From the NCBI GenBank assembly GCA_020633555.1, contig JACKDL010000016.1, forward strand, positions 62,001 to 126,000: 64,000 nt of DNA, in the 5' to 3' direction. Below are positions 25,514 through 33,640 of this stretch, piece after piece. Under the pieces are notes generated by a model that worked only from the letters and a program-made list of their open reading frames with translations, had not been told where the DNA came from and did no database searches. The position numbers and the translations under genes were made by a program. The stretch's first letter is position 1. Each line of letters opens with the position of its first letter. The DNA is from Myxococcales bacterium (GTDB lineage: Bacteria > Myxococcota_A > Bradymonadia > UBA7976 > UBA1532).

Positions 25514-26230
25514 GTGCGATACGAGCTGCAGGTGGACTGGGCGGCGCTGGCGGTCTGGCTCGTCGGGATCGGGGTCGCGTTGTGGTGGATGGCCCGCGCG
25601 CTGGATCGGCGCATGGCACGGCTCAGCGGTCGGTTCCGATCCCCCATGCTGTTGGGGCTCTCGCTGGCGGCCTTCCTGGTGTTCTCCATCGTCCTGCAGA
25701 TCATCGCCGGCGCCATGATCTGGCAGGTCGCCCAGCAGCCGCCCTGGGCGCGTGGCCCGTTGCTCGCGAACCTGTTGAAGGCGAGCCTGGTGGCGCAGGC
25801 GATGGCGACGGTCGCCGGGGTGCTGCTGCCGTGGTGGACGTTCCGGGTCTACAGCAACCTGCCCGCGCTGGGGGCGCAGCCTCGCTTCGCGGGGCGCTGG
25901 CCCGTGCTCGGCTACCTGGTGCCGCCGTGGTCCCTCGTGCGGCCGGTGCAGATCCTGGCGGAGCTGTGGCAGCCCGCGCGGCCCACCGAGCGCGGCTGGG
26001 CGAGGGCCGTGGTGGCGGCCTGGTGGGGGCTGAACCTGGGGACGTTGGGGCTGACCGTCGCCAGCGTCGCGCGGTGGATCCCGCCGCACTGGCAAGGGGT
26101 GAGCACGGCCGCGCTGGTCCTGGTCCCGCTGGCCACGTCCGCGGCGACCCTGTTTCTGGTCATGCGCATCACCAACGCGCAGCAGCGCCTGGGCGAGGCG
26201 CGCTCCCAGGTGGCGGCGGTCTTCGACTGA
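25514..26230 (+). CDS. DUF4328-like multi-pass membrane protein
   Basis: A 238-residue protein starting at GTG 25514; TTG 25493 inside the previous gene is an alternative. About five hydrophobic helices are visible (~8-27, 47-70, 88-110, 165-185, 195-215). The segment LGYLVPPWSLVRPVQILAEL matches the conserved loop of DUF4328 proteins, where the motif RPxQ precedes an E-L-W. The family has no assigned function. It may be the membrane partner of the upstream lipoprotein. Confidence 0.65.
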   Translation: MRYELQVDWAALAVWLVGIGVALWWMARALDRRMARLSGRFRSPMLLGLSLAAFLVFSIVLQIIAGAMIWQVAQQPPWARGPLLANLLKASLVAQAMATVAGVLLPWWTFRVYSNLPALGAQPRFAGRWPVLGYLVPPWSLVRPVQILAELWQPARPTERGWARAVVAAWWGLNLGTLGLTVASVARWIPPHWQGVSTAALVLVPLATSAATLFLVMRITNAQQRLGEARSQVAAVFD

Positions 26231-26371
26231 TCGGCTGTCACGTTCGAGTCGAGCCTGTTCCACTGGCCCAGGCGACCGTGCTCGGCGTTGCGCCTCTCGA
26301 CGGACCACCAGTACGCCTGCGTCGGCGCGCCTTGATCACGGCCGCCTGGTCGGCGCGGCTCCGCGAGCCGG

Positions 26372-27565
26372 TCAGCCGGCGTAGAAGGCGCGCACCTCGT
26401 CGGCACGGGCGAACATGTCGGCGCGGCCCAGATCGATGAGCGCCCGCGCGAAGGCGCCGTCGAACAGCACGTAGCTGGCCAGGTCGTCCTCCCACGTGGC
26501 GCTGGGGCGGCTGGCGCGCTCCAGCAGGCGGCGGCCCAGCCAGCCCATCTCCGGGGGGCGGTGCTCCGCCAGGTGCTGACCCGCAAGCTCGCCCAGATCC
26601 ACCGAGGGGCGGAACACCAGGGTGGGCAGCTCGCGGTAGGGCAGCCCGCGGCTCTGGGTCATCTCGGCGTCCACCTTGGCCCGCTCGACCGGGGTCAGGG
26701 CGTCGTCGAGCACACGCACCAGTCGGTTGAAGCGCTGCAGCACCTGCAGGTCGTAGGTGACCGGATCCAGCAGCAGCGCGTTCAGCACTTTCCCAAGCAG
26801 AAACAGCGGGTTGGGGTAGGCCATCTCGGCGGCGACGGGGTGGCTGTTCACCCCGGGCTGCAGCAGCGACACCACCACCAGGCGATCGGCCCCGGCGCGG
26901 ATGCACGGGGCGATGGGGGTGTTGAAGCGCAGGCCGCCGTCGCAGAACCAGGCGTGGCCCACCCGGCGGGCGGGGAACACCAGCGGGATCGCCGCCGAGG
27001 CCAGCACCTGGTCCACCTCGATGGGCCCCGGCCAGGCCCGCCGCCGCGGATCACGGCTGGGGCGGAATTCACAGTCGGGGCCCGTCTCGTGGAACAGGGT
27101 GGTGCGGCCGGTGGCCACCTCCAGCGCGGCCACCACCAGGGCGTGCAGCGCGCCCGTCCGGGCGTTGGCGTGCAGCCGCTCCCAGGGGATGGCGTGGGCC
27201 ACCACCGCGTCCAGCGGGCGGGGATCCAGGATGCTCGGGCCCAGGTGCTCGCGGTCGAGCCAGCGGGCGGCGATGCGCTTCAGTCCCAGCAGCCGCAGGG
27301 GGTCCAGCCGCAGGTGCACGGGCAGGCGCAGATCGGTCCACACCTGTGCCAGGCCCGCGACGTCCAGGTCTCCGCGGTCGGTGTGGGCGGCCAGCCAGGT
27401 GGCGTTGATGGCGCCCACCGAGGTGCCGGTGAACACGCGAAAGGGCGGCGGATCCTTCGGGCCGCGCCCCAGGACCTCGACCACGCCCGACACGACGCCC
27501 ACCTCGTAGGCGCCCCGGGCGCCGCCCCCCGAGAGGACGATGCCCGGTCGATCAGCCCTGGCCAA
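26372..27565 (-). CDS. Patatin-like phospholipase
   Basis: A 397-residue protein starting at TTG 27565, which overlaps the upstream gene by 14 bp; no ATG or GTG is available near the domain start. All patatin hallmarks are present: oxyanion loop SGGGARGAYEVG (residues 12-23), nucleophile Ser49 in GTSVG, and catalytic Asp209 in FCDGG. Patatins hydrolyse acyl esters of membrane lipids. The C-terminal ~150 residues are helical and ungrouped. There is no signal peptide, so it probably acts from the cytoplasm. Coupling to the unknown upstream gene suggests a functional pair. Confidence 0.85.
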   Translation of the reverse strand: MARADRPGIVLSGGGARGAYEVGVVSGVVEVLGRGPKDPPPFRVFTGTSVGAINATWLAAHTDRGDLDVAGLAQVWTDLRLPVHLRLDPLRLLGLKRIAARWLDREHLGPSILDPRPLDAVVAHAIPWERLHANARTGALHALVVAALEVATGRTTLFHETGPDCEFRPSRDPRRRAWPGPIEVDQVLASAAIPLVFPARRVGHAWFCDGGLRFNTPIAPCIRAGADRLVVVSLLQPGVNSHPVAAEMAYPNPLFLLGKVLNALLLDPVTYDLQVLQRFNRLVRVLDDALTPVERAKVDAEMTQSRGLPYRELPTLVFRPSVDLGELAGQHLAEHRPPEMGWLGRRLLERASRPSATWEDDLASYVLFDGAFARALIDLGRADMFARADEVRAFYAG

Positions 27566-28172
27566 AGCGCGTGGCCGAGCTGGTGCCGCCCCCGATCATG
27601 GGCGAGCGGCAGAAGCTGCAGTGGATGTTCTCGTAGCGGTAGCCGGCGGTGGCCAGCGCCTGGAGCACGTCGCTGAGCTTCTCGCCCACCGACGCCTTCA
27701 TCCACCAACGGTTGCGGATGGTGAGCACGTCGAAGTGGAAGGCGAAGTTGGGCCCGAACTTGATGGCGCGGCCCTTGGCGGCCTGCTGCTGGATGGTGTC
27801 GAGCACCGCCTCGTTGGCCCGCAGGTTCTCGGTGATGGACTCGTAGGTCTCGTTCACGCTGCCGTGGCGCCCCTGGTACTTGCTCAGGCGGTAGTCCACC
27901 ACGGGTGAGCCGGGGCGGATGGTCTCGAACACCTGGTACGAGCCCGAGAGGATGGCCGGCACGGTGGGATCGAGGATGGAGTCACCGTGCGGGGCGTAGA
28001 AGTGAAGCTGGCACCAGGCCGGCACGCGGGTGCTCAGGGGCCGCCCGAAGAAGGCCAGCTCCTGCACGAAGACCCCGTGGGCGGAGATGAGCAGGTGGTG
28101 GCCGGGGGTGATGGGGCCCGCCTTCGCGCGGTGCAGATAGAGCGAGTCGCCAATGGCGGTGCGGATGGCCAT
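27552..28172 (-). CDS. Unknown protein, possibly Stv-like
   Basis: A 206-residue protein. The ATG at 28172 has gggaggaccgcgc before it, and a TTGACA promoter lies upstream. It contains two HG-centred motifs, LLISAHGVF and FYAPHGDSIL, and a terminal MIGGGTSS. The pattern recalls the poorly characterised 'putative adhesin Stv' domain, but I am not confident. No signal peptide or TM helix. It is followed without a gap by the patatin gene. Confidence 0.5.
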   Translation of the reverse strand: MAIRTAIGDSLYLHRAKAGPITPGHHLLISAHGVFVQELAFFGRPLSTRVPAWCQLHFYAPHGDSILDPTVPAILSGSYQVFETIRPGSPVVDYRLSKYQGRHGSVNETYESITENLRANEAVLDTIQQQAAKGRAIKFGPNFAFHFDVLTIRNRWWMKASVGEKLSDVLQALATAGYRYENIHCSFCRSPMIGGGTSSATRFGQG

Positions 28173-28204
28173 GCGCGGTCCTCCCAAGGTGAGCTTGAGC
28201 GCCC

Positions 28205-28233
28205 AGCGTCTCGCCCGCTGGCGCCCCTGTCAA
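28205..28233 (-). promoter_or_regulatory. Predicted sigma-70 promoter of the 28172/27565 gene pair
   Basis: On the minus strand a perfect TTGACA (28228-28233) is followed after 17 bp by GACGCT (28205-28210). The ATG at 28172 lies 32 bp downstream with an RBS between. Confidence 0.5.
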
Positions 28234-28250
28234 TCCCGGCTGGCCCGCCG

Positions 28251-28256
28251 TATCAT
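28251..28256 (+). promoter_or_regulatory. -10 (TATCAT) 7 nt before ATG
   Basis: TATCAT ends 7 nt before the ATG at 28264, again leaving no room for a Shine-Dalgarno sequence. The -35 region overlaps the TTGACA of the divergent promoter. Confidence 0.45.
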
Positions 28257-28263
28257 CTTGGCC

Positions 28264-29115
28264 ATGTGTCGCCTGTACGCCTTCCGCACGTCCCTGAAGA
28301 GCACCGTCCACCGGTCGCTGCTCGCCGCCGAGAACGCCCTGGCCCAGCAGAGCCGCGAACACCCCGATGGGTGGGGCATCGGCTACTACGTCGACGAGTA
28401 CCCGCACCTGTACCGCAACACGCGGCAGGCGCTGGCCGATGGGCTCTTCGGCGAGCTGGGCAGCGTGGTCAGCACCAACACGTTCCTGGGTCACATCCGC
28501 CAGGCGAACGTGGGGCCGGTGAGCCTGCTGAACTGCCACCCCTTCCAGTTCGGCAAGTGGATCTTCGCCCACAACGGGCAGATCGCCGGCTACAACGAGA
28601 ATCCGGACGTGCGCGGCCGGGTGCGGGCGCTGGTGGCCCCGCGGTTCCACCGCAACATCCTGGGAGACACCGACAGCGAGGTGTACTTCTACGCCTTCCT
28701 CACCCGGCTGTGCGCCGAGTTCGGTGACATCCACCTGCCGGGCCTGCCCTTCGAGCCGTGTGCCCACGCGCTGCGCGCCACCGCCCGCGACATCCTGGCC
28801 ATCAGCGACGCCTACGGCGAGACGCAGACCAAGCTGACCTGCATCGCCACCAACGGCAACGTGATGATCGGGCACCGCGCCCGCGTGGCGCTGAACTACA
28901 GCACCTACAAGAGCCACTGCCCCGAGCGGCACACCTGCGCGCTGTACAAGCCGGGCATCTGCGAGGCGCCGGTGGAGAACGGCATCGTGCGCCACCTGAT
29001 CCTCACCAGCGAGCTGGTGGCCCCCGAGCCCAACGTCTGGCACGAGCTGGAGGACGGGGCCACGGTGGGCGTGGACTGGGGCATGCATTTCCGCATGCTG
29101 GGGCCGAACGACTGA
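28264..29115 (+). CDS. Class II glutamine amidotransferase domain protein
   Basis: A 283-residue cytoplasmic protein beginning Met-Cys-Arg-Leu, so Cys2 becomes the N-terminal nucleophile after Met removal. HPDGWGIGYY, LGHIRQANVG, NCHPFQFGKW and FAHNGQIAGY are the characteristic glutaminase segments of the GATase_4 (YafJ/EgtC-like) family, which releases ammonia from glutamine or cleaves gamma-glutamyl bonds. No synthetase partner is adjacent, so the acceptor substrate is unknown. The start matches family members exactly. Confidence 0.85.
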   Translation: MCRLYAFRTSLKSTVHRSLLAAENALAQQSREHPDGWGIGYYVDEYPHLYRNTRQALADGLFGELGSVVSTNTFLGHIRQANVGPVSLLNCHPFQFGKWIFAHNGQIAGYNENPDVRGRVRALVAPRFHRNILGDTDSEVYFYAFLTRLCAEFGDIHLPGLPFEPCAHALRATARDILAISDAYGETQTKLTCIATNGNVMIGHRARVALNYSTYKSHCPERHTCALYKPGICEAPVENGIVRHLILTSELVAPEPNVWHELEDGATVGVDWGMHFRMLGPND

Positions 29116-29136
29116 CGGGGCGAGGGCGGGCCGGGC

Positions 29137-30705
29137 TCAGTCGAAGCTGAGCCCCCAGGCCGCCAGCGTGCCCTGGTCGCCGTCGTAGTGATCCTCCACC
29201 GACAGCACCCACTCGCCCGCCTTGGGCAGGCCGGTGAACGCCTCGACCGGGTAGGCCCGCTGTAGATCGTCGGCGTCGCCGCCCGCGAAGCGGTGCAGCT
29301 CCACCTCCTTGCCCGCGTGGCTCAGCACCACTCGCAGATCGCCCACGTAGGTGTGGCGGATGTCCACCTGCACGGTCACCGAGCCCGCCAGGCCCGCGTC
29401 GTCCACGGCGATCACGTCGCGGGTGCGGTAGCCGTCGCGGATGGCGCTCTGCGGGGCCGAGGTGTAGGCCCCCACCTCGGGCTCGGGCTCCGGCTCGGGC
29501 CGAACGGGCTCGGGATCCCGCGGGATCACCGGGCCGCGGCCCTCGAGCACAAAGCCCATGGTCACACAGTGGATGGCGCCACCGAGCTGGATGGCGTCCT
29601 CGGCGTCCAGCGTCACCACCCGGTGGCCGGGCAGCTCGCGGCGGTAGATGGCCACGGCCTCGCTCTCGCGGCTCCGGTCGGCCCGGTAGGTGGGCACGAG
29701 GACGGTGTCGTTGACGATCAGCGAGTTCGTGTAGCTGCGGTAGACCGGGTAGGTGGGCCGCGGCATGGGGATGCGCACCACGTCCAGGCCCAGGCGGGCG
29801 AGCTGCTGGGCGTTGCGGTCCAGCAGCGCGGCGTTGGTGGGATCCTCCCGCCGGTCGTAGGTGCCCACCAGCACGGTGTCGCGGTCCAGGAACTTGGCGT
29901 ACATGTCCACGTGGCCCGTGCCTTCGCCCTCGAGCCGCTCCAGGATCACCAGCTCGTCACAGCCCAGGTGGGCCTTGGCGATGGCGCGCACCTGGCTGGC
30001 AGACTTCGGGTAGTTCTGCTCCACCAGCCACTCGGTGGCCACGCACAGGCCCTCGCCGTTGGTCATGAAGTTGCCGCCCTCCATGTTCAGCTCGGGGCGG
30101 CTGACCCCGGCGCCGAAGTAGCGGCTCATGAGGGTGGGCATGGCGTCGTCGCGGCGCCGGTCGGGGTAGTACATGGCGTCCACGAAGCGGGGCTGGCCGG
30201 CGCCGTCCACCACGGGGATGGGGCCGTAGTCGCGGGTCCAGAAGCTCTCGTGTTCGAACTCGAAGAACTTCACCCGGGTGGTGTCGGCGCCGCGGCGGGC
30301 CAGGTAGTCGCGCACCTGGTTGCTGTAGCTGAGGCTCGGCGTGACCACGTAGACGGTGGCGGCGTCGGCGATGGCGCCGACCACCTGCGCGAAGAAGGGC
30401 GACATGTCGCCCTCCCAGGCCACCAGCACGGCGTCCGAAGTCTCGAACTCGGCCACGGCCCGCAGGGGGCCGGCCGGGGCGGCGGTGACGCCGAAGATGT
30501 CGGCGTAGCTGCCGCGCGCGTCGAAGCCGTCGGCCTTGCCAGCCCGCCGCTCGGCGTCGGTCTGCCACACCGGGCGGGGGCCTTCGTGGGCCGACAGGGG
30601 CACATCGAAGCCCTCGGGGGCGAGCGGCGTGGGGGCGGGGGCCTCGTCGGGGGTCCCGCATGCCATCAAGGCCAGGGGCCAGAGCAGGGCGGGCAGGCGG
30701 CGCAT
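29137..30705 (-). CDS. Agmatine deiminase-family lipoprotein with C-terminal P-domain-like module
   Basis: A 522-residue protein; the ATG at 30705 follows aaggagaagcgc and gives a lipoprotein signal ending LALMAC. Residues ~85-400 are a guanidine-modifying (PAD_porph/agmatine deiminase) domain: FWTRDYGPIPVV, LNMEGGNFMTNGEG, GTGHVDMYAKF and the nucleophile Cys380 in GGAIHCVTMG. After a Pro-Glu linker, the last ~110 residues (HTYVGDLRVVLSHAG, WVLSVEDHYDGDQGTL) match the proprotein-convertase P-domain. Family members hydrolyse agmatine or peptidyl-arginine. The lipoprotein signal and P-domain argue for a surface enzyme, perhaps protein- or peptide-directed. Convergent with the amidotransferase gene. 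Confidence 0.8.
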   Translation of the reverse strand: MRRLPALLWPLALMACGTPDEAPAPTPLAPEGFDVPLSAHEGPRPVWQTDAERRAGKADGFDARGSYADIFGVTAAPAGPLRAVAEFETSDAVLVAWEGDMSPFFAQVVGAIADAATVYVVTPSLSYSNQVRDYLARRGADTTRVKFFEFEHESFWTRDYGPIPVVDGAGQPRFVDAMYYPDRRRDDAMPTLMSRYFGAGVSRPELNMEGGNFMTNGEGLCVATEWLVEQNYPKSASQVRAIAKAHLGCDELVILERLEGEGTGHVDMYAKFLDRDTVLVGTYDRREDPTNAALLDRNAQQLARLGLDVVRIPMPRPTYPVYRSYTNSLIVNDTVLVPTYRADRSRESEAVAIYRRELPGHRVVTLDAEDAIQLGGAIHCVTMGFVLEGRGPVIPRDPEPVRPEPEPEPEVGAYTSAPQSAIRDGYRTRDVIAVDDAGLAGSVTVQVDIRHTYVGDLRVVLSHAGKEVELHRFAGGDADDLQRAYPVEAFTGLPKAGEWVLSVEDHYDGDQGTLAAWGLSFD

Positions 30706-30976
30706 GCGCTTCTCCTTCGTGACCAGGGGGCCACGGACGATCGAAGGGGGGCCCGCGTTGCAGATGGCGTGCCACGCGCCGTGCATGCGCTCGCTTGCAT
30801 GGGACGTGGGCGCGCGGCGCCATCCGCCTGGCCCATGGCCACTGCAGTGGCCGCTCGGTGTGTCACTGAGGTCGCACGGGGCCCGCCGACCGGGGTGGGG
30901 AGGAAAGTGTGCGAACCGTTGCGGGATCCGCCGTGGGGCTGCGCCTGTTGGGCAGATCTTGAACCTGGAGCTGAGC

Positions 30977-31489
30977 ATGCGCCTGCGTACCCTGGCCCTG
31001 TTGACGATCGCCGCCGCCCCCGTCGCCACCCTGGTGGCCGCCCCCGCCCCCGCCGTCGCCAAGAAGAAGGGCGGCCTGAAGAAGACCTGGAAGAAGGTCA
31101 AGCGGGGGGCCAAGGACACCTTGGGGCTCGAGAAGGTGGGCTTCGAGATCCACAACTGCGCCAGGCGGAAGGCCACGGTCTGCGTCTACAACGCCGACGA
31201 CAAGGCCCGGGTGATCAACCGGGAGCGCAAGGAGCTGATCGCCGGGAAGAGCTGGAAGACCCACTGCATGGACTGGACCCCCGCCGGCCGAGGGGTCTGT
31301 CGGGTGTTCGTGACCGAGGCCGACATGCTGTGCCCGGTGGACGTGGGCAACGACGTCGAGCGGGTGGGCCAGAACCAGAACCTGTACATCGGGGTGAAGG
31401 CCGAGGCCGGCAAGAGCTACAGCGAGGCCAGCCCCGCGCCGCTGTGGGGCCGCCGCGGTGAGACCGACCACTGCGAGACGCGCCCCTGA
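30977..31489 (+). CDS. Small secreted Cys-containing protein
   Basis: A 170-residue protein with a signal peptide (MRLRTLALLTIAAAPVATLV, cleavage near AVA). The mature N-terminus is strongly basic (Lys-rich, 10 Lys in 16), followed by a domain with six Cys (FEIHNCARRKATVCVYNADD, GVCRVFVTEADMLC). No family recognised. The basic stretch could bind nucleic acid or anionic lipid. It stands alone before the surface-protein operon. Confidence 0.6.
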   Translation: MRLRTLALLTIAAAPVATLVAAPAPAVAKKKGGLKKTWKKVKRGAKDTLGLEKVGFEIHNCARRKATVCVYNADDKARVINRERKELIAGKSWKTHCMDWTPAGRGVCRVFVTEADMLCPVDVGNDVERVGQNQNLYIGVKAEAGKSYSEASPAPLWGRRGETDHCETRP

Positions 31490-31523
31490 GCCCGGGCTGG
31501 GCCCTCCCTGAACCCCGCCCGAT

Positions 31524-31550
31524 CCCCAGCCGCCGCCGCTGGGGTATGCT
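31524..31550 (+). promoter_or_regulatory. Hairpin followed by -10 TATGCT before the surface operon
   Basis: A 7-bp stem CCCCAGC / GCTGGGG (31524-31544) can end transcription of the previous gene. TATGCT (31545-31550) follows at once, 25 bp before the ATG at 31576, with RBS gaggggag between. This is the only sizeable non-coding gap ahead of the six-gene run. Confidence 0.4.
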
Positions 31551-31575
31551 CCCCGCTCACCGAGGGGAGCGCACC

Positions 31576-32562
31576 ATGCAGAAGATCTGGATTGTCCTGG
31601 CCGTGCTGGCGGCCGCCACCCTGGGCTGCGAGAGCAGCGGCAGCGACGGCGCCGACATGGGCGGCCAAGGCGGCGCCGGCGGCCAAGGCGGCGCAGGCGG
31701 TCAAGGGGGCGCAGGCGGGGCCGGCGGCGCGGGCGGCCAAGGCGGCGCTGGCGGTGCCGGCGGCGCTGGCGGTGCCGGCGGTGCCGGCGGTGCTGGCGGT
31801 GCCGGCGGCATGGGCGGTGAGGGCGGCGCCGGCGGCGGCGGGCCCTTCGTCTGCGGCGAGGGCGTGACCTACCTGGGCCAGGTGTTCGGCGCCGAGGCCG
31901 ACGCCCCCGACGGTGGCAACGCGGTCTTCCAGCCCTACCCGGCCGAGTACGACGCCGGCATCGCGGCCCTGATGGCCGCCTTCCCGGCCGAGGGTGAGCC
32001 CGTCGACCTCGAGACGCCCATCGAGATCCGCGGCGCCACCGTGGTGGCCACCAACTTCGCGGGCAACTTCGAGATCCCGGGCAGCCAGTCGCGCTTCTGG
32101 CTGGCCGACGGCGCCGGCACCGTCGAGGTCCGAATGGACTTCAACGACGTCGAGGGCCTGCCCATGTTCCCCATCCGGGTCGGGCACAAGATCGACCTGG
32201 ACGTGACCCAGGTGGACCAGTACTTCGGCGCCGGCCAGGTGACCAAGGGCACCAACTGGAACCTCGTCGAGGTGAACCAGGACGTCTACATCTTCGACGT
32301 CGATCGGGAGCTGACCGAGGCCGATCTGAACCAGGTGGTGCGGGTCACCGGCACCTTGGAGGGCGCGCCCGAGGAGTGCGGCCCCGATCAGAAGTGCTGG
32401 AACAGCTTCAACTACGGCCACGGCGTGGGGATCCTGCGCACGAAGAGCGACTTCGCCGAGCCCGGCAAGTGCCTGACCTTCGTGGGCCCCATGCGCCTGT
32501 TCCAGGGCACCCCGCAGTTCGACACCATCAACTTCACCTGGATGCGCATCTACAATGACTGA
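31576..32562 (+). CDS. Gly-rich lipoprotein with OB-fold-like domain
   Basis: A 328-residue lipoprotein (signal ending AAATLGC). Residues ~30-92 are an almost pure GGxGG run (GGAGGQ/GGAGGA), a flexible stalk. The remaining ~230 residues include IEIRGATVVATNFAG, SRFWLADGAGTVEVRM and VGHKIDLDVTQVDQYFG, the strand pattern of OB-fold-like domains found in secreted nucleases. No catalytic motif. It is the first gene of a tightly overlapping operon; the next start overlaps its stop by 8 bp. Proposed as a surface nucleic-acid or ligand-binding component. Confidence 0.65.
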   Translation: MQKIWIVLAVLAAATLGCESSGSDGADMGGQGGAGGQGGAGGQGGAGGAGGAGGQGGAGGAGGAGGAGGAGGAGGAGGMGGEGGAGGGGPFVCGEGVTYLGQVFGAEADAPDGGNAVFQPYPAEYDAGIAALMAAFPAEGEPVDLETPIEIRGATVVATNFAGNFEIPGSQSRFWLADGAGTVEVRMDFNDVEGLPMFPIRVGHKIDLDVTQVDQYFGAGQVTKGTNWNLVEVNQDVYIFDVDRELTEADLNQVVRVTGTLEGAPEECGPDQKCWNSFNYGHGVGILRTKSDFAEPGKCLTFVGPMRLFQGTPQFDTINFTWMRIYND

Positions 32563-33637
32563 ACGGTGGTTGGCGCTCGCGGTGGTGGCGAGCGCCGCCG
32601 CCTGTGCGAGCCCGAACGACACCCGCACGCCCCCCGGTGACATCTGGTCCGTGGCGCCCGAGCAGCGCGACGTCCAGGAGCCGGTGGACTTCCGCGAGCG
32701 TGGCCCGGGGGTGGCCTACGGGCTGCCCGCGCCCGGCCAGCCCGGCCTGGCGGATCTGATCGCGCTGCTGCCCGACGAAGGGGTCGATCGCGACGCGCCC
32801 AACCTGTGGGCGGACGCCGAGCTGACCTTCAGCACCGATCAGTGCCAGGGCGGCGGCCCCAACGTGGTCGACGACCTGCCCATGGAGGTCGAGGTGGTGG
32901 TGGCCCTGCACCCCCGCCAGTACCTGAAGGTGCCCGTCTGCAATCAGGACGAGCGCAACTACGGCAGCTACGTGGTGGTGGACGACAGCGGCGGCATCGC
33001 CGTGCTGCGCGACGCCCGCACCGAGCCCTTCACCTTCGGCGACCGCCTGCGCATGAAGGTGCGGGCGCTGATGCAGGCCTTCGGCGACGAGGGCGCCCGC
33101 TACATCCTGGTGGCCGAGGTGGAGAAGCTGCCCGTGCCCCTGGTGGACGGCCAGCCCGATCGCCCGGTGCTCTTCGAGCGCATGGGCGAGGCGGACGGCC
33201 CCTTCCAGATCGCCGACATCGGCCGGGTGGTGCGGGTGGAGGGCTACGTCATCACCAGCCCCACCAACGACAACTTCAACGACCTGGTGATCAGCTCGCA
33301 GCCCATCCCCGAGGGGGGCAGCCGGGCCACCGCCGACGGCGTCTGCCTGGAGCTGTGCAACGGCGCCTGCGGCGCCCGGTGCAGCACCGAAGACAACGCC
33401 TACTGCGTGGACACCGTGTGTCCGTCGCTGTGCCAGGCCGAGGGCGCGCGCGTCACCGAGGACCAACTCCCGGTGTGCTGGGCCACGTCCGTGGACGTGG
33501 AGCTGGGCCGGCGGGGCTTCTCCGTCGAACGCGGCGCGCACATCGCCATCACCGGGCCGGTGGTGCGCGGCTTCCAACGTCAGAACCAGTGGGTCAACCG
33601 CCTGGGCCAGATCGAGCGGCTCGAGAGCGAGGATTAA
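32555..33637 (+). CDS. Lipoprotein with OB-fold-like repeats and Cys cluster
   Basis: A 360-residue lipoprotein starting at ATG 32555 (signal ends ASAAAC). Residues ~110-190 (YGSYVVVDDSGGIAVLRD, FGDRLRMKVRALMQAFG) and ~220-245 (VRVEGYVITSPTNDN) again show the OB-like strand pattern. A Cys-rich insert with nine Cys (CLELCNGACGARC onward) follows, then a last beta segment (IAITGPVVRGF). It looks like a diverged relative of the preceding protein. The beta-barrel gene follows 3 bp after its stop. Confidence 0.65.
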   Translation: MTERWLALAVVASAAACASPNDTRTPPGDIWSVAPEQRDVQEPVDFRERGPGVAYGLPAPGQPGLADLIALLPDEGVDRDAPNLWADAELTFSTDQCQGGGPNVVDDLPMEVEVVVALHPRQYLKVPVCNQDERNYGSYVVVDDSGGIAVLRDARTEPFTFGDRLRMKVRALMQAFGDEGARYILVAEVEKLPVPLVDGQPDRPVLFERMGEADGPFQIADIGRVVRVEGYVITSPTNDNFNDLVISSQPIPEGGSRATADGVCLELCNGACGARCSTEDNAYCVDTVCPSLCQAEGARVTEDQLPVCWATSVDVELGRRGFSVERGAHIAITGPVVRGFQRQNQWVNRLGQIERLESED

Positions 33638-33640
33638 GCA

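Noticed and set aside
26231..26371. Minus-strand peptide-like frame in the gap before the patatin gene
   Set aside because: It is short, has no start or RBS, and cannot be told from background open frames at this GC content.
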